Below are positions 1-11,216 of a stretch of DNA of 64,000 nt, piece after piece. Source of the stretch: Francisella orientalis FNO12. GTDB taxonomy: Bacteria > Pseudomonadota > Gammaproteobacteria > Francisellales > Francisellaceae. Location of the stretch: contig NZ_CP011921.2 in the NCBI RefSeq assembly GCF_001042525.2, positions 1,736,001 to 1,800,000 on the forward strand. The letters run 5' to 3'. Each line of letters starts with the position of its first letter. The first letter of the stretch is position 1. Made by a program: the position numbers and the translations under genes. The notes under the pieces are model-generated. The model was not told where the DNA came from and did not search any database. It worked only from the letters and a program-made list of their open reading frames with translations.

Positions 1-89
1 CTGTTTATAATTACGCCTGCAACACTTATTACAAATAGCAATGTACTAAAAATTAAACCATTCGTAACTGAAACTGAAATACTATTCAT
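1..89 (-). CDS. nuoK: NADH-quinone oxidoreductase subunit K (5' part, cut by window edge)
   Basis: Only the first 29 codons are inside the window (ATG at 89-87). The translation starts [14 protein letters not shown] and runs into a hydrophobic first helix ending ...AGVIIN. The start overlaps the nuoJ stop by 8 bp, the usual J-K coupling of complex I operons. NuoK is a three-helix membrane subunit of the proton-pumping arm. Identity rests on operon position and the hydrophobic N-terminus; the conserved glutamates lie outside the window. Confidence 0.8.
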   Translation of the reverse strand, partial: MNSISVSVTNGLIFSTLLFVISVAGVIIN

Positions 90-687
90 CTCTAGCGCCC
101 TCTCTATTACTTGATATCTTAACCATAGTTAGACGATCTTTTGCTCTAACTTTGACCTGTTGTGCAGGATTTACAGACTTGTTACCTTTACGTTTAGATC
201 TTAATGTTAGTGTAATTGCCGCTGCCATTGCTGCTAATAAAATAAAATCAACTAATTCAAACACATATAGATTACTATTATCAAACATTGTTAGACCTAT
301 AACTTTAAGTCCACCAACACCTCCCTGCATAGAGTCTCCTGCGAATACTTTAGTAGCAGCATAGCTAATCACAGTAGCAAATATTGCACAAACTATAATA
401 GCCGCAAAAGCATAGAAAAATCTTCCGACTCTACCTTGTTTCTCAACATGTAGATCCAGCATGAATACTACGAACAAAAACATTACTAAAACTGCACCAA
501 CATATACAACTATAAGCAACAATGCTAAGTATACTTGTTGAAAAATTATCCACACAGCTGCTGTAAATACAAATGTAAAAATCATTGCTATTACAGAGTT
601 TACTGGATTATTTGCCAAAACTAGCACTAAAGCAGAAATAATAGCCAGTGATGCAAATATGTAAAATAAAATATCTGTTACTACCAT
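82..687 (-). CDS. nuoJ: NADH-quinone oxidoreductase subunit J
   Basis: Membrane subunit of respiratory complex I, 201 residues, usual length for NuoJ. Five hydrophobic helices fill residues 1-165, including the [17 protein letters not shown] segment typical of the family. A basic, polar C-terminal tail follows (about residues 165-201). It lies 4 bp downstream of nuoI and overlaps nuoK, so it is translated as part of the nuo operon. Nothing in it looks damaged. Confidence 0.95.
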   Translation of the reverse strand: MVVTDILFYIFASLAIISALVLVLANNPVNSVIAMIFTFVFTAAVWIIFQQVYLALLLIVVYVGAVLVMFLFVVFMLDLHVEKQGRVGRFFYAFAAIIVCAIFATVISYAATKVFAGDSMQGGVGGLKVIGLTMFDNSNLYVFELVDFILLAAMAAAITLTLRSKRKGNKSVNPAQQVKVRAKDRLTMVKISSNREGARDE

Positions 688-691
688 TTCT

Positions 692-1180
692 CTACCTAAA
701 ATCCTTATCTTGTAATCTATCTGCTGCTATCTGTGCCTCGTATTTATCACCAATAGCTAAAAGCTTAGCTTTTGTCATAATATTTTCACCACGCTCTTCA
801 AAGTGATACTCAAGAATATTGGTCTCAACAATAGAATCTACTGGACAAGACTCTTCACAATAACCACAAAAAATACACTTAAATAAATCAATTTCATAAC
901 TAGATGTTCTACGTGACCCATCTTCTCTTTCAGTAGAGTTAATTGTGATTGCTAATGCTGGACATACAACTTCACATAGCTTACAAGCAATACATCTTTC
1001 TTCACCGTTCTCATAACGTCTTAAGGCATGTAACCCTCTAAATCTATTAGATATCGGAGTTTTCTCATCAGGATATTGCACAGTAACCTTACGTGTAAAA
1101 AAGTGCTTACCTGTTACCTTCATCCCTTTTAGAAGTTCCCAAAGTAGAAAGGTTTTGAAAAAACTTGTTATATTTCTCAT
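692..1180 (-). CDS. nuoI: NADH-quinone oxidoreductase subunit I (2x[4Fe-4S])
   Basis: Peripheral-arm iron-sulfur subunit (162 residues) that carries clusters N6a and N6b and passes electrons towards NuoB. Two ferredoxin motifs are visible: [12 protein letters not shown] near residue 63 and [12 protein letters not shown] near residue 102. The N-terminal amphipathic region ([13 protein letters not shown]) is the usual membrane-docking part. It sits between nuoH (13 bp gap) and nuoJ. Confidence 0.97.
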   Translation of the reverse strand: MRNITSFFKTFLLWELLKGMKVTGKHFFTRKVTVQYPDEKTPISNRFRGLHALRRYENGEERCIACKLCEVVCPALAITINSTEREDGSRRTSSYEIDLFKCIFCGYCEESCPVDSIVETNILEYHFEERGENIMTKAKLLAIGDKYEAQIAADRLQDKDFR

Positions 1181-1193
1181 AATATCATCCTTT

Positions 1194-2204
1194 TTACCAC
1201 CAAGGTCCTACACCAAACCTAACCATACAAGCCACTACTACAACCCAAACAAATGTTAAAGGTATAAATATTTTCCAACCTAGACGCATGATTTGATCAT
1301 ATCTATATCTAGGGAATGTCGCACGCACCCACAAGAACATAAACATAAATATACCAGTTTTAGTAAACAACCATACAACTCCAGGCACAAAGCTAAATAC
1401 CGCTTCTAAAGGAGTAGCCTCGAATGGAGAACACCAGCCTCCTAGAAACATGATAGAGGTTAAGATACTGATCAAAATCATATTTGCATACTCTGCTAAG
1501 AAGAAAAGTGCAAATCTAGATCCTGTATACTCAATATGATGACCAGCAATAATTTCTGACTCACCTTCAACCACATCAAAAGGTGCTCTATTAGTCTCAG
1601 CAATACCTGCGATGAAGTATACTACGAATAATGGGAACAAAGGTATAAAGTACCAATGCCACAAACCTCCAGTTTGAGATTCAATAATCCCAGTTATTCC
1701 CATAGATCCTGCTGCAATTACAACACCAACGATTGCAAATCCCATAGCTAATTCATAAGATACAACCTGCGCACCTGCTCTAAGAGCACCAAACAAAGAA
1801 TATTTACTATTAGATGCCCATCCTGCTATTACAATCCCATACACTGAGAAAGATGTCATTGCTAATATATATAGAAGCCCCAAATTCATATCTGACAATA
1901 CTACACCTTTTGAAAAAGGAATAACTGCCCAAGCAGCATAAGCAGGAGCAAATGCTAATATCGGAGCTATGAAAAACAAATACCTATTTGAATTTGTTGG
2001 GACAATAATCTCTTTAAGAAAAAGTTTTAAAGCATCAAATATCGGCTGTAACAATCCAAACGATCCTACTCTATTTGGACCTATTCTATCTTGCATATAA
2101 CCAATAACCTTACGCTCAGCGTATGTATAATAAGCAACTACAAGTATAAGAGGAATAACTATTAACAACACATAAAGCACTGTCCATAATATATATGCTA
2201 GCAT
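1194..2204 (-). CDS. nuoH: NADH-quinone oxidoreductase subunit H
   Basis: Integral membrane subunit (336 residues, about eight helices) that forms the quinone-binding junction between the peripheral and membrane arms. Family marks include [20 protein letters not shown] near residue 28, the loop [17 protein letters not shown], and the acidic loop [19 protein letters not shown], which holds the charged residues of the proton/quinone channel. The last is followed by HHIEYTG, where many homologs have a tyrosine-asparagine pair. It starts 1 bp after the nuoG stop. Confidence 0.97.
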   Translation of the reverse strand: MLAYILWTVLYVLLIVIPLILVVAYYTYAERKVIGYMQDRIGPNRVGSFGLLQPIFDALKLFLKEIIVPTNSNRYLFFIAPILAFAPAYAAWAVIPFSKGVVLSDMNLGLLYILAMTSFSVYGIVIAGWASNSKYSLFGALRAGAQVVSYELAMGFAIVGVVIAAGSMGITGIIESQTGGLWHWYFIPLFPLFVVYFIAGIAETNRAPFDVVEGESEIIAGHHIEYTGSRFALFFLAEYANMILISILTSIMFLGGWCSPFEATPLEAVFSFVPGVVWLFTKTGIFMFMFLWVRATFPRYRYDQIMRLGWKIFIPLTFVWVVVVACMVRFGVGPWW

Positions 2205-2205
2205 A

Positions 2206-4572
2206 TTATTTAACCTCCTTCACAAGCTTAATACTTACATTATCACCTGATAAAAACGCCTTGTACAATGATCTTGGTATCATAATATTTTTAGCCTGCA
2301 AACTAGAATCAACTATTACTTCTGGCATTATCTCATTATCAATATCATAGATTTTAACAACACCAACGCCAGCTTTTAGACCAATTTCATCAGCCAGTTC
2401 TCGTGAAATTCTAACTCCAGAAAAACGCTTAGCATCACGAGTTTTCTGTAAAGGTTCTGCTCTTCTAAGTAAGCTACTAGTGCTATACATACAATTTGAT
2501 GCAACAAATGCAATCTCTTTTTGATAATCTAAATTTGCATTAAGAATCTGAGCAACATGATTAATGCCTACTCTAGCTCTATGAGCATAAGCATCAGTAG
2601 TGACTTCTGATATTGAACTATACTCAAAACCTTCCAATTCTAAGAGATTACCAACAACTCCTAATACTCGCCACAGTTCTTTATTTTCAGCATATGGTTT
2701 TACCACTTGATTAAATGCTTTAGTATTACCAAATAAATCAACAAAACTTCCACTTGTTTCATAATGAGTAGCTACAGGTAAAATAATATCTGAAACATCT
2801 TTTGTAAACTTATCAGCAAATGCAGTAAAACTAACAACGATATCTATATTATCAAATGCCTCTCTTAGTTTCTGTTCACCATATAAACAATCTTTAGTTA
2901 ACTCAGTGTGAGCAGTGAATAAAAGCTTAGTAGCTGTTTGACCATTCAAACACTTATATGTACTAAATTTAGATTTAGAAGAGCTAAATATTCTCTCAGC
3001 TGCGACCGAATTAACATCACTAGCTAACACCCCTCCTTTTACACCAATAACTTTTTCCAGTATCTCCAAAATACTGAATACTGCTTCAAAGCTGCTACTA
3101 TTAACAATATCTTGGCCAACAATGATTTTTGGATTCTCTGCCGCAACAATTCTATCTGCAGTTTCTCTAACTTCTGCTGCTGGATCAACTTTTCTCAAAA
3201 TTTCATCCAAGTCACCATATGGTAGATTTGCTCTTACAAAAATTGCTTTTAATAAAGATAATGCAATATATTGAATATTATCAGCAGCTAGTTTGACTTG
3301 TTTAACATCATAGTTAAAATCATAATCACAAATATTCCAAGCTACCAATTTAGCATTATTTTTTTCTACAGCATCTTTAACTGCAATATTAACTAGTGGA
3401 TACTCTTTTCTAATATTTGATCCAAAAACCAAAATAAAATCACTTTCACGAATATTATCTAATGAACAATTAAAGCCTTTACCAGCACTTATTCTAGCTA
3501 TATCAGCATACTGCCTTACTCTACCATCAATATTAGTAGATCCAACACCAGCTAATAGCTTTTTCATTAAGTACATCTCTTCAGATGTTGCAGACTCTGA
3601 TACAATAGCTGATATAGCATCAGCACCATCTTTTTCTTTGGTTTTCTCAATTGCCACCTTGATAAAATCAAGCGCTTCTTCCCAAGATACTTCGACCCAT
3701 CCACTAGATTTTTTAATCATCGGCTTTTCAATTCTTTCTGGGCTATATAATCCTGTATACTCAAATCTATCTCTATCAGCTATCCACGTACCAGTAATTT
3801 CACTCTCTCTAGGAACAGTTCTGACAATTCTATTTTGATAAACATGAGCATTAATCTCTGTAGCTAAAGCATCTCCTGAGGATACTGTAGAAAATTGTTT
3901 TAACTCCCATGCTCTAGCTTTGAATCTAAAAGGCTTAGATGTCAACGCACCAACAGGACAAAGGTCTATCACATTCCCTGAAATTTCTGAGTCAACCATA
4001 TCTCCTGAAACATATGTACTGATAGCAGAATGATCTCCCCTGCCCATAACGCCTAATTCTTTAACTCCAGCAACCTCTTCACCAAAACGAACACAGCGTG
4101 TACACAAAATACATCTAGTCATATCCGTAGCAACTAAAGGACCTAGTTCAGGATCTTCAACAGCTCTTTTTGTCTCATGATATTCAGAAGTTGTATTACC
4201 ATATCCCATAGCGATATCTTGAAGCTCACACTCTCCACCTTGATCGCAAATCGGACAATCTAATGGATGATTTATTAATAAAAACTCCATTACATCTTTT
4301 TGCATTTGCAAAGCCTTCTCCGAACGAGTTTTGACTTTCATTCCATCCATAATTGGAGTAGCACATGCCGGAGAGGCACGTCTAGCACCTTCCATATCAA
4401 CTAAGCACATCCTACAATTAGCAGCTACAGATAGCTTTTTGTGATAGCAAAATCTAGGAATATAAATACCATTAGCATCTGCTACTTCTATTATTGACTG
4501 ATTTGGCAAAGCCTCATAGCTTTTACCATCAATCTCTACATTTATTTTTTTGGATTCTTTATTGTCTGACAC
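2206..4572 (-). CDS. nuoG: NADH-quinone oxidoreductase subunit G
   Basis: The largest peripheral-arm subunit (788 residues). The N-terminal [2Fe-2S] domain holds [15 protein letters not shown]; a His/Cys cluster site [16 protein letters not shown] follows near residue 105, then [12 protein letters not shown]. The rest is a molybdopterin-oxidoreductase-like domain (about 220-690) without catalytic cofactor function. It passes electrons from NuoF/NuoE along the iron-sulfur chain. It lies in the nuo operon 17 bp after nuoF. Confidence 0.97.
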   Translation of the reverse strand: MSDNKESKKINVEIDGKSYEALPNQSIIEVADANGIYIPRFCYHKKLSVAANCRMCLVDMEGARRASPACATPIMDGMKVKTRSEKALQMQKDVMEFLLINHPLDCPICDQGGECELQDIAMGYGNTTSEYHETKRAVEDPELGPLVATDMTRCILCTRCVRFGEEVAGVKELGVMGRGDHSAISTYVSGDMVDSEISGNVIDLCPVGALTSKPFRFKARAWELKQFSTVSSGDALATEINAHVYQNRIVRTVPRESEITGTWIADRDRFEYTGLYSPERIEKPMIKKSSGWVEVSWEEALDFIKVAIEKTKEKDGADAISAIVSESATSEEMYLMKKLLAGVGSTNIDGRVRQYADIARISAGKGFNCSLDNIRESDFILVFGSNIRKEYPLVNIAVKDAVEKNNAKLVAWNICDYDFNYDVKQVKLAADNIQYIALSLLKAIFVRANLPYGDLDEILRKVDPAAEVRETADRIVAAENPKIIVGQDIVNSSSFEAVFSILEILEKVIGVKGGVLASDVNSVAAERIFSSSKSKFSTYKCLNGQTATKLLFTAHTELTKDCLYGEQKLREAFDNIDIVVSFTAFADKFTKDVSDIILPVATHYETSGSFVDLFGNTKAFNQVVKPYAENKELWRVLGVVGNLLELEGFEYSSISEVTTDAYAHRARVGINHVAQILNANLDYQKEIAFVASNCMYSTSSLLRRAEPLQKTRDAKRFSGVRISRELADEIGLKAGVGVVKIYDIDNEIMPEVIVDSSLQAKNIMIPRSLYKAFLSGDNVSIKLVKEVK

Positions 4573-4589
4573 TGAACTACCTCAATCAA

Positions 4590-5864
4590 CTATTGATCCA
4601 CTATACTTTTACCACCATTTTCAATCATATATACAAACTCTTCTCTGAATTTATTTATATAACTTTGGACTGGCCATGCCGCAGCATCTCCAAGACCACA
4701 AATAGTGTTCCCTTCTATATTAGTTACCACTCTCACTAAAGTGTCGATATCTTCAAGCTTTCCTTCACCAGCAACAATTCTATGCAATGTACGAGCTAAC
4801 CAGCCAGTACCTTCTCTGCATGGTGTACACTGACCACAAGACTCCTCATAATAGAAATCTGCTAATCTAGCTAGTGTTTTTACCATACAAGTTGTTTCAT
4901 CTAAAACAACTACTGCTCCAGATCCTAGCATAGAGCCAGCTTCAGCTATAGACTCATAGTCCATAGTAACCTTAAGCATCTCTTCACCCGTAAGAATCTT
5001 AGAAGAACTTCCTCCAGGTATTACAGCCTTTAGCTTATGGCCATTACGAACACCACCACACATTTCTAAAACATCTTTGAAAGGAGTGCCTAGACCTATT
5101 TCCATGACTTTTTGATGCTTAACATGACCAGAAATACAAAAAAGCTTAGTACCGCCACTTTTTTCAGTTCCAAGATTTTTAAACCATTGACCGCCATGCT
5201 GTAAAATTACTGGTGCCGATGCGTAAGTCTCAGTGTTATTTATATTGGTTGGTCTACCATAAAGACCTTTGAAAGCAGGAAATGGTGGCTTAAATCTTGG
5301 GCGACCTTTTTTGCCCTCCAACGAATTAAGCAATGCTGTCTCTTCACCACAGATATAAGCCCCTGCACCAATCGCAGAATACAAATCAAATGAAATGCCT
5401 GAAGATTTAATATTTGACCCCAACAATCCTGTTTGATAAGCCTCTATCAAGGCATCTTCAAACCTTGCAATAGGTTCGTAAAACTCTCCTCGCGTATAGT
5501 TATAGCCAGCCGTAGCGCCGACCACATATCCGGCAATAACCATACCCTCTATTAATTGATGAGGATTATTACGCATTATTTCTCTATCTTTACAAGTACC
5601 TGGCTCCCCTTCATCAGAGTTACATACAACATATTTCTGCCCCGGTGTATTGCGTGGCATAAAGCTCCACTTAAGGCCAGTAGGGAACCCAGCCCCACCA
5701 CGACCTCTAAGCCCTGATATCTTAAGCTCTTCAATAATCTGTTCAGGTGGAATCTTCTCTGTTAAAATTTTATTCCAATAAGAATAACCTCCTACAGATA
5801 GGTAAGACTCCAAGCTGTACGGCTTATCCAAATGTAGGGTACGAAAACAAACTTCATTTGCCAT
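4590..5864 (-). CDS. nuoF: NADH-quinone oxidoreductase subunit F (NADH/FMN-binding)
   Basis: The electron-entry subunit (424 residues): it binds NADH and FMN and carries cluster N3. The glycine-rich [16 protein letters not shown] near residue 50 is the NADH/FMN motif, and [14 protein letters not shown] near residue 345 plus a later Cys ([13 protein letters not shown]) bind the [4Fe-4S] cluster. It starts 6 bp after nuoE, with which it forms the NADH dehydrogenase module. Length and motifs are normal. Confidence 0.97.
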   Translation of the reverse strand: MANEVCFRTLHLDKPYSLESYLSVGGYSYWNKILTEKIPPEQIIEELKISGLRGRGGAGFPTGLKWSFMPRNTPGQKYVVCNSDEGEPGTCKDREIMRNNPHQLIEGMVIAGYVVGATAGYNYTRGEFYEPIARFEDALIEAYQTGLLGSNIKSSGISFDLYSAIGAGAYICGEETALLNSLEGKKGRPRFKPPFPAFKGLYGRPTNINNTETYASAPVILQHGGQWFKNLGTEKSGGTKLFCISGHVKHQKVMEIGLGTPFKDVLEMCGGVRNGHKLKAVIPGGSSSKILTGEEMLKVTMDYESIAEAGSMLGSGAVVVLDETTCMVKTLARLADFYYEESCGQCTPCREGTGWLARTLHRIVAGEGKLEDIDTLVRVVTNIEGNTICGLGDAAAWPVQSYINKFREEFVYMIENGGKSIVDQ

Positions 5865-5870
5865 ATATAA

Positions 5871-6359
5871 CTACTCCAAAGAATCAATTATTTGATTCAC
5901 TTTTTCTATAGTTAGATTTTCATAAAAAATCTTGTCAACCTCAAGCATAGGCGAGCCACAACAAGCTCCCTGGCACTCAACTTCTTTTAGGGTTATGCGA
6001 CCATCTTTCGTAGTCTCTCCAGGCTTGATTCCAAGTTTTTTCTCAATATGCGCCAATATATCATACGCGCCATTTAACATACACGAAACATTTGTACATA
6101 AATTCAATTTATGTCTACCCACAGGTTTTAGTTCATACATACAGTAAAACGTAGCGACTTCATAAACATCGACTTTACTAACTTGCAAGTATTCAGCAAG
6201 AGCTGTTTGTAAGTCGTCTGTTAAATAGCCACCATTTTGATCTTGTAAAATATGCAACCCTTCCAAAATCGCAGATCTACGCTGATCCGCTGGAAATTTA
6301 CTCAAAACCCTATCTATATCTTCTTTCGCTTGTGGCAGTATCAAATCTACTAAAGACAT
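5871..6359 (-). CDS. nuoE: NADH-quinone oxidoreductase subunit E ([2Fe-2S])
   Basis: A 162-residue thioredoxin-like subunit with the N1a [2Fe-2S] cluster. The four ligand cysteines are seen in LCTNVSCML and in ECQGACCGSPML. The N-terminal half is the usual helical bundle (SKFPADQRRSAILEGLH). It lies 9 bp after nuoD and 6 bp before nuoF, as expected for the NADH-binding module. Confidence 0.96.
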   Translation of the reverse strand: MSLVDLILPQAKEDIDRVLSKFPADQRRSAILEGLHILQDQNGGYLTDDLQTALAEYLQVSKVDVYEVATFYCMYELKPVGRHKLNLCTNVSCMLNGAYDILAHIEKKLGIKPGETTKDGRITLKEVECQGACCGSPMLEVDKIFYENLTIEKVNQIIDSLE

Positions 6360-6368
6360 CTTTTTCCT

Positions 6369-7622
6369 CTATCTATCTACATCACCAAACACAACATCTA
6401 TCGTAGAGATAATCGCTGGAGTATCTGCTAACATATGCCCTGACAACAACTCATCCATAGCGCTTATGTGAGTAAATCCCGGCGCTTTCATCTTAAGTCT
6501 ATAAGGCTTATTTGCTCCATCAGACTTAATATATACACCAAACTCACCTTTAGGATGCTCCGTACCAACATAAACCTCTCCCTCAGGAGTACAATAACCT
6601 TCAGAAAAAAGCTTAAAATGATGAATAAGCTCTTCCATATTATTTTTCATTGCATTTCTTTTTGGAGGTACAACTTTGTGATTATCTGAAAGAACAGATC
6701 CCGGATTAGCTCGTAACCAATCAACACACTGTTTAATTAGCTTATTTGATTCGCGCATTTCTGCCATTCTGACAAGATATCTATCATAACAATCGCCATT
6801 AGCACCAACAGGAATATCAAAATCAAGCTTATCATAAACCTCATAAGGTTGAGATTTTCTAAGATCCCAAGCCACACCACTACCTCTCAACATTGGCCCA
6901 GCAAAGCCAAGCTCAACCGCTCTTTCTGCTGTAACAACACCAATATCCACAGTTCTTTGTTTCCAAAGCCTGTTATCTGTTAAAAGTGTATCTATCTCAT
7001 CTAGAGATTTATCAAAATCGACAACAAAAGAATCTAAAAAGTCCAATATACCACCTTGTCTGTTAGCATTTATTTTTTTGGTTTTTCTTTTGCTTGTAAA
7101 TCTAGTTTGCTTATATTGTGGCATTTGTGTTGGCAAATCTCTAGCCACACCTCCTGGTCTAAAATATGCAGCGTGCATACGAGCACCAGAAACAGCTTCA
7201 TAACAGTCAAATAAGTCTTCTCTAACCCTGAAAGCATACAAAAATACTGTCATAGCACCTAAGTCGATACCACACGCAGCAACCCAAAGCAAATGATTAA
7301 GAATCCTTGTCATTTCAGCAAACATCACACGAATGTACTGAGCTCTTTCAGGAACCTCAAGTTCCAAAAGCTTCTCGATCGCCATCACGTAAGCATGCTC
7401 ATTACACATCATCGAGACATAATCCAATCTATCCATATAGCCAATACTTTGATTATATGGTTTAAATTCAGCAAGTTTTTCTGTTCCTCTATGAAGTAAG
7501 CCAACATGAGGATCAGCCCTAACAACCATCTCTCCATCTAGCTCTAAAATAAGTCTAAGAACACCATGCGCAGCAGGATGAACTGGACCAAAATTTAGTG
7601 TATAGTTTTTATACTCTGCCAT
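6369..7622 (-). CDS. nuoD: NADH-quinone oxidoreductase subunit D
   Basis: The 49-kDa-type quinone-site subunit (417 residues). Visible signatures are [15 protein letters not shown] at the N-terminus, [14 protein letters not shown], and the C-terminal DVVFGDVDR. With NuoB it forms the quinone pocket. nuoC and nuoD are separate genes here, unlike the fused nuoCD of Escherichia coli. A short basic insert ([13 protein letters not shown], around residue 178) lies before the conserved [10 protein letters not shown] stretch. Confidence 0.97.
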   Translation of the reverse strand: MAEYKNYTLNFGPVHPAAHGVLRLILELDGEMVVRADPHVGLLHRGTEKLAEFKPYNQSIGYMDRLDYVSMMCNEHAYVMAIEKLLELEVPERAQYIRVMFAEMTRILNHLLWVAACGIDLGAMTVFLYAFRVREDLFDCYEAVSGARMHAAYFRPGGVARDLPTQMPQYKQTRFTSKRKTKKINANRQGGILDFLDSFVVDFDKSLDEIDTLLTDNRLWKQRTVDIGVVTAERAVELGFAGPMLRGSGVAWDLRKSQPYEVYDKLDFDIPVGANGDCYDRYLVRMAEMRESNKLIKQCVDWLRANPGSVLSDNHKVVPPKRNAMKNNMEELIHHFKLFSEGYCTPEGEVYVGTEHPKGEFGVYIKSDGANKPYRLKMKAPGFTHISAMDELLSGHMLADTPAIISTIDVVFGDVDR

Positions 7623-7640
7623 TGTTACAAACCCATAATT

Positions 7641-8294
7641 TTATTGATTGCGAATTACTCTTGGTGCATTGACCCTATCATCAATCTCTACAGGTTCATA
7701 AACAACCTTACCAAGATTTTCATCATAACGCATCTCCACATAACCTGTCTGAGGAAAATCTTTTCTCAAAGGATGCCCCACAAATCCATAGTCAGTAAGT
7801 ACTCTACGTAAGTCTGGGTGATTATTAAAATAGATCCCAAACATATCATAAACTTCTCTCTCAGCCCAATTAGCGGAAGGCCAAAGATCCTCAACCGAGT
7901 CAACCATAATAATCTGAGCATCTTTTAATTTACATTTGACACGAACTCGAACATTATTAGCCATACTTAGCAACTGATAAATAATCTCAAATCTATTATT
8001 AACATCAGCAGTTTTAAAGTCCTGTTGCCTCCCTCTTGAAAAACCTGTTTGTGAAACAGTCTTACCCACTTGCCAATCAGACTGACCATAAGTCAAGTAA
8101 TCAACAGCCGTGATATCAGTAAGTTGCCTGAAGTGATACTCTTTCTTAAGTTTCCTTAGCACAAGATGTATGTCGCGCTGATCTTTAATAGAAATATTAA
8201 TCTCACCATATGCAACATAACACTCAACACCAAAACCGTTCAATATCTTTTCCACATTATTAAAATGATCTTGTAATCTGGCATTCACGATCAC
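7641..8294 (-). CDS. nuoC: NADH-quinone oxidoreductase subunit C
   Basis: The 30-kDa-type subunit of the peripheral arm (217 residues). The family signature [20 protein letters not shown] near residue 142 and the C-terminal [13 protein letters not shown] are clear. Its ATG overlaps the nuoB stop by 4 bp, indicating translational coupling. It docks next to NuoD and helps hold the quinone module together. Confidence 0.97.
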   Translation of the reverse strand: MIVNARLQDHFNNVEKILNGFGVECYVAYGEINISIKDQRDIHLVLRKLKKEYHFRQLTDITAVDYLTYGQSDWQVGKTVSQTGFSRGRQQDFKTADVNNRFEIIYQLLSMANNVRVRVKCKLKDAQIIMVDSVEDLWPSANWAEREVYDMFGIYFNNHPDLRRVLTDYGFVGHPLRKDFPQTGYVEMRYDENLGKVVYEPVEIDDRVNAPRVIRNQ

Positions 8295-8767
8295 TTCCTC
8301 GCTATAGTATCTTTTCTAATTATTTTGTTCTGCAGCTGTATTATCCCATAAACTAAAGCTTCTGCAGTCGGAGGACATCCTGGAACGTATATATCTACAG
8401 GAACAATTCTGTCACACCCTCTCACCACAGAGTAAGAGTAGTGATAGTATCCACCACCATTTGCACACGAGCCCATAGAAATCACCCACTTAGGATCTGG
8501 CATCTGATCATAGACTTGACGTAGTGCTGGAGCCATCTTATTACAAAGTGTACCAGCAACGATAAGAACATCTGATTGCCTAGGAGACGGTCTAAAAACA
8601 ATACCAAACCTATCTAAGTCATACCTAGCAGCACCAGCATGCATCATCTCAACTGCACAACAAGCCAAACCTGTAGTTACAGGCCACAATGAACCAGTGC
8701 GCACCCAATTTATAAGTGCATCCGCACTTGCAGTTATAAAACCTTTATTCTCGTTACCTATTCCCAC
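8291..8767 (-). CDS. nuoB: NADH-quinone oxidoreductase subunit B (cluster N2)
   Basis: Carries cluster N2, the last iron-sulfur centre before quinone (158 residues). Ligand cysteines are seen in [11 protein letters not shown], in [12 protein letters not shown] and in [12 protein letters not shown]. The N-terminal helix contains the [11 protein letters not shown] stretch typical of NuoB. The start overlaps nuoA by 10 bp and the stop overlaps nuoC by 4 bp. Confidence 0.97.
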   Translation of the reverse strand: MGIGNENKGFITASADALINWVRTGSLWPVTTGLACCAVEMMHAGAARYDLDRFGIVFRPSPRQSDVLIVAGTLCNKMAPALRQVYDQMPDPKWVISMGSCANGGGYYHYSYSVVRGCDRIVPVDIYVPGCPPTAEALVYGIIQLQNKIIRKDTIARK

Positions 8768-9156
8768 TCTAAAGCTCCTTTTTTCCAGGCATATATCAAG
8801 CCCAAGAATAGTACCACCAAAAATATAATCATCGCAAAAAAAGCATGATTTGAAATAGCAGGCATTCCAGCACTAGCCTTTAAATTTATACCCCAAGGAA
8901 TGATGAACGCCAACTCCAAATCAAATACTAAAAACAGTACTGCTATTAGGTAAAAACGAACATCTAATTTTTCTCTAGCATCTCCGAAGGTAGGAAACCC
9001 GCACTCAAAAGTCTCTCCTTTCGTTGCATTCGGATTATTGGCTCCAACAATCATCGATAAGATTTTACCGATCATTGCAAATGCTGCCCCCAAACCAAAG
9101 GCTATGATAAAAAATATCAATATTGGTGCAAATTCTGCATAAACATTGGCGCTCAT
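8758..9156 (-). CDS. nuoA: NADH-quinone oxidoreductase subunit A (first gene of nuo operon)
   Basis: A 132-residue membrane subunit with three helices (about 8-35, 66-90, 102-125). The loop [21 protein letters not shown] is close to the conserved NuoA cytosolic/periplasmic loop with its key cysteine, and ...[18 protein letters not shown] is the classic second helix. It is the promoter-proximal gene of the operon and is divergent from fur across 226 bp. Confidence 0.96.
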   Translation of the reverse strand: MSANVYAEFAPILIFFIIAFGLGAAFAMIGKILSMIVGANNPNATKGETFECGFPTFGDAREKLDVRFYLIAVLFLVFDLELAFIIPWGINLKASAGMPAISNHAFFAMIIFLVVLFLGLIYAWKKGALEWE

Positions 9157-9189
9157 AGAAAAAGATTGATAAAAATAATTAGTTCGTTA

Positions 9190-9218
9190 ATGATAGCACA
9201 ATTAGAGCTTAAGTACAA
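9190..9218 (-). promoter_or_regulatory. candidate sigma-70 promoter for the nuo operon
   Basis: On the minus strand a TTGTAC -35 hexamer (9218-9213) and a TATCAT -10 hexamer (9195-9190) are separated by exactly 17 bp. The predicted start would give a leader of about 27 nt before the nuoA ATG at 9156. This is motif reading only; no transcript data support it. Confidence 0.45.
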
Positions 9219-9312
9219 AGTCATAAGAAATTTTAAACCTTATAGATACTATAAAATAATTAATTAGAACTACAAAAACCTAAAATCGTTAAACACTATA
9301 GCCTCTAAAGGC

Positions 9313-9341
9313 TTTACTTAGTCAAGCTTTTCACATAATCT
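9313..9341 (+). promoter_or_regulatory. candidate promoter for fur
   Basis: TTTACT (9313-9318), a 17 bp spacer and TAATCT (9336-9341) lie about 40 bp upstream of the fur ATG. A short inverted repeat AGCC-N6-GGCT lies just upstream. No convincing Fur box is seen here, so autoregulation is not supported by sequence. Confidence 0.35.
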
Positions 9342-9382
9342 TTAATATTAGAATTTTATACATAATTTATAAACAACATAAG

Positions 9383-9802
9383 ATGAACTCAAATAACTTT
9401 AACCTAAAACAATATGGCTTTAAGATTACTCAACCACGAGTTGAAATACTTAAACTTTTTGAAGAAAATACAGACAGGCATCTTAGTCCTGATGATGTTT
9501 TTTCTAAGCTTAAATCTGAAGGAAGTAATACAGGCATAGCTACAGTTTATAGAGTACTTAATCAGTTTGAATCAGCGGGAATAATAAGCCGACTCAAGCT
9601 AGACTATGATCAAGTTATGTATGAGCTAAATCAAGGAGATCACCATGATCATATCATCTGTGTCTCATGTAACAAAATACAAGAATTTTATAGTGAAGAA
9701 ATCGAAGCCATGCAGAAAAAAATAGTTGAGTCTCTCGGAGCTGAAATGGTTGACCGCAGTCTAAATATATATATTAAATGTAAATCTTGCTTAAAAAAGT
9801 AA
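9383..9802 (+). CDS. fur: ferric uptake regulator Fur
   Basis: Iron-responsive repressor of 139 residues. The N-terminal winged helix contains YGFKITQPRVEILKLF and the recognition helix NTGIATVYRVLNQFESAGII. The metal-binding/dimer half shows DHHDHIICVSCNKIQEFYS and a C-terminal CKSC pair, which together suggest the structural Cys4-type zinc site as well as the His-rich regulatory site. It is divergent from nuoA and ends 3 bp before the convergent lysC remnant. It likely controls the iron locus that follows, where two Fur boxes are seen. Confidence 0.97.
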   Translation: MNSNNFNLKQYGFKITQPRVEILKLFEENTDRHLSPDDVFSKLKSEGSNTGIATVYRVLNQFESAGIISRLKLDYDQVMYELNQGDHHDHIICVSCNKIQEFYSEEIEAMQKKIVESLGAEMVDRSLNIYIKCKSCLKK

Positions 9803-9805
9803 CTT

Positions 9806-11135
9806 CTAATACTCGAAAATTTCATCATACACTGTTTGCAAGAGAGTATTATCGCTCTCTGTTAAAAAATATAAGCTATTACCTTTAGCTCCATAACCAA
9901 CCAGATTAGTACTTGAGATGCCCAGCCTATCTGAAAGGTCCTTAAACAACTGAGGTATCTTATCTAAACCATTTCCAATTAAGGCAGTTAAAGATAAATT
10001 ACGCTCAAATTCAAAACAATCAAGATGTAAGGCAGTTAAATCACTAATTACAGAATTTTCTATAAATTTATCAAGTCTGTTAATAACAAATGAGAATTCT
10101 TTGTCACTCAAACTAACTATAACTGGCGTTACTCCATATTTTTTTAGCAGGGAAAAAATATCAGGAGCCACATCTGATATATCTCTATCTTGAAGTTTTA
10201 TTTTCATCAGAATTTGTTCATGCTTTTCTATAATAGCCCTCACTCCATCTCTATTAACTAACTCTTGATTATCTACAATATAAGTTCCTCCTTTATTGGG
10301 ATCAAATGTTGACCCGACAAATACTTTTGTTCCACTTCTTATTACAGGCCAAAGTGTATCAGGATGTAAAACCTTAGCACCAAAACTTATCAATTCAATA
10401 GCCTCCTCAAAGTTTATCTGCCTTATTACTTGAGATTTAGGTATCAATCTTGGATCAGCTTGATGTATACCTGCAACATCTGTCCAAATATACAGCATAT
10501 TTGCATTTATAGCCTCAGCAATCAATGCTGCTGAGTAATCACTCCCTCCTCGACCTAACAATATTGTTTCATTATCTAAGTTTGAACCAATAAAGCCGCT
10601 CATGACATATATCTTTTCCGGATCAGAAAGATATTTTCTCGTCTGATTTTTTATGTTTTCTAATAAAGGCTTAGCTTCAATATAGCTACGATCGGCTTTA
10701 ATAATTTTTCAAGCATCTACATACTTTGAATTTATGCCTTGCACTTTCAAAACCTGATTAAAAATATATGCTGAAACCCTCTCTCCAAAAGATAAGATCT
10801 GTGACTGTAATCATAAATCCAATTCTTCACTTACATACAGTCTCTGACAAAGCTCCTCGAGCTCACTAAATAGACTCTCTACATTAGAACTCTCTGCTGG
10901 CAGAACAGATTCAACAATAGGATCTATGATAAGATGAAGGTCTTTAAATATTTTTTTATAGCTATAAATATCGCTTTTTATAAGCCTCTCTAATAAATTA
11001 GTAACTCCAGCTTGCGCACTGACAACAACAACTGTTATACCTTCATTGTTTTTGACTATGTCAACACATTTATATAGCTGCGATAGTTGCGACACTAGTT
11101 CCACCAAATTTTGCTACACTGATTTGTTTTTTCAT
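9806..11135 (-). pseudogene. lysC: aspartokinase (LysC-type), inactivated
   Basis: Read on the minus strand from ATG 11135, the protein starts MKKQISVAKFGGTSVA, the aspartokinase nucleotide motif, then shifts frame near 11075. Homology resumes as VVVVSAQAGVTNLLERL. Two in-frame TGA codons interrupt it at 10813-10811 and 10711-10709 (the latter where an Arg is expected before K). The rest (about 265 codons) shows GRGGSDYSAALIAEA, FGAKVLHPDTLWPVIRSG and two ACT-like repeats. It matches the lysine-sensitive E. coli LysC type. Position next to the diaminobutyrate genes suggests it once fed aspartate semialdehyde to siderophore synthesis (inference). Confidence 0.9.
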
Positions 11136-11172
11136 AATTTTTTTACTGATTCATGTTACATTTAAATATAAT

Positions 11173-11191
11173 CCAAATGATAATCATTATC
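11173..11191. promoter_or_regulatory. Fur box upstream of the siderophore operon
   Basis: The 19 bp CCAAATGATAATCATTATC agrees with the classic Fur consensus GATAATGATAATCATTATC at 16 of 19 positions, with a perfect ATGATAATCATTAT core. It lies 26 bp before the TTG start of the aminotransferase gene, and about 40 bp before the lysC ATG on the other strand, so it could control both directions. Iron repression by Fur is inferred. Confidence 0.8.
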
Positions 11192-11216
11192 AATAAATAA
11201 ACAGCGGAGATAAAAT

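Noticed and set aside
9157-9382. Fur box in the nuoA-fur gap
   Set aside because: Only short AT-rich partial matches are present, well below the two boxes found at the siderophore genes.
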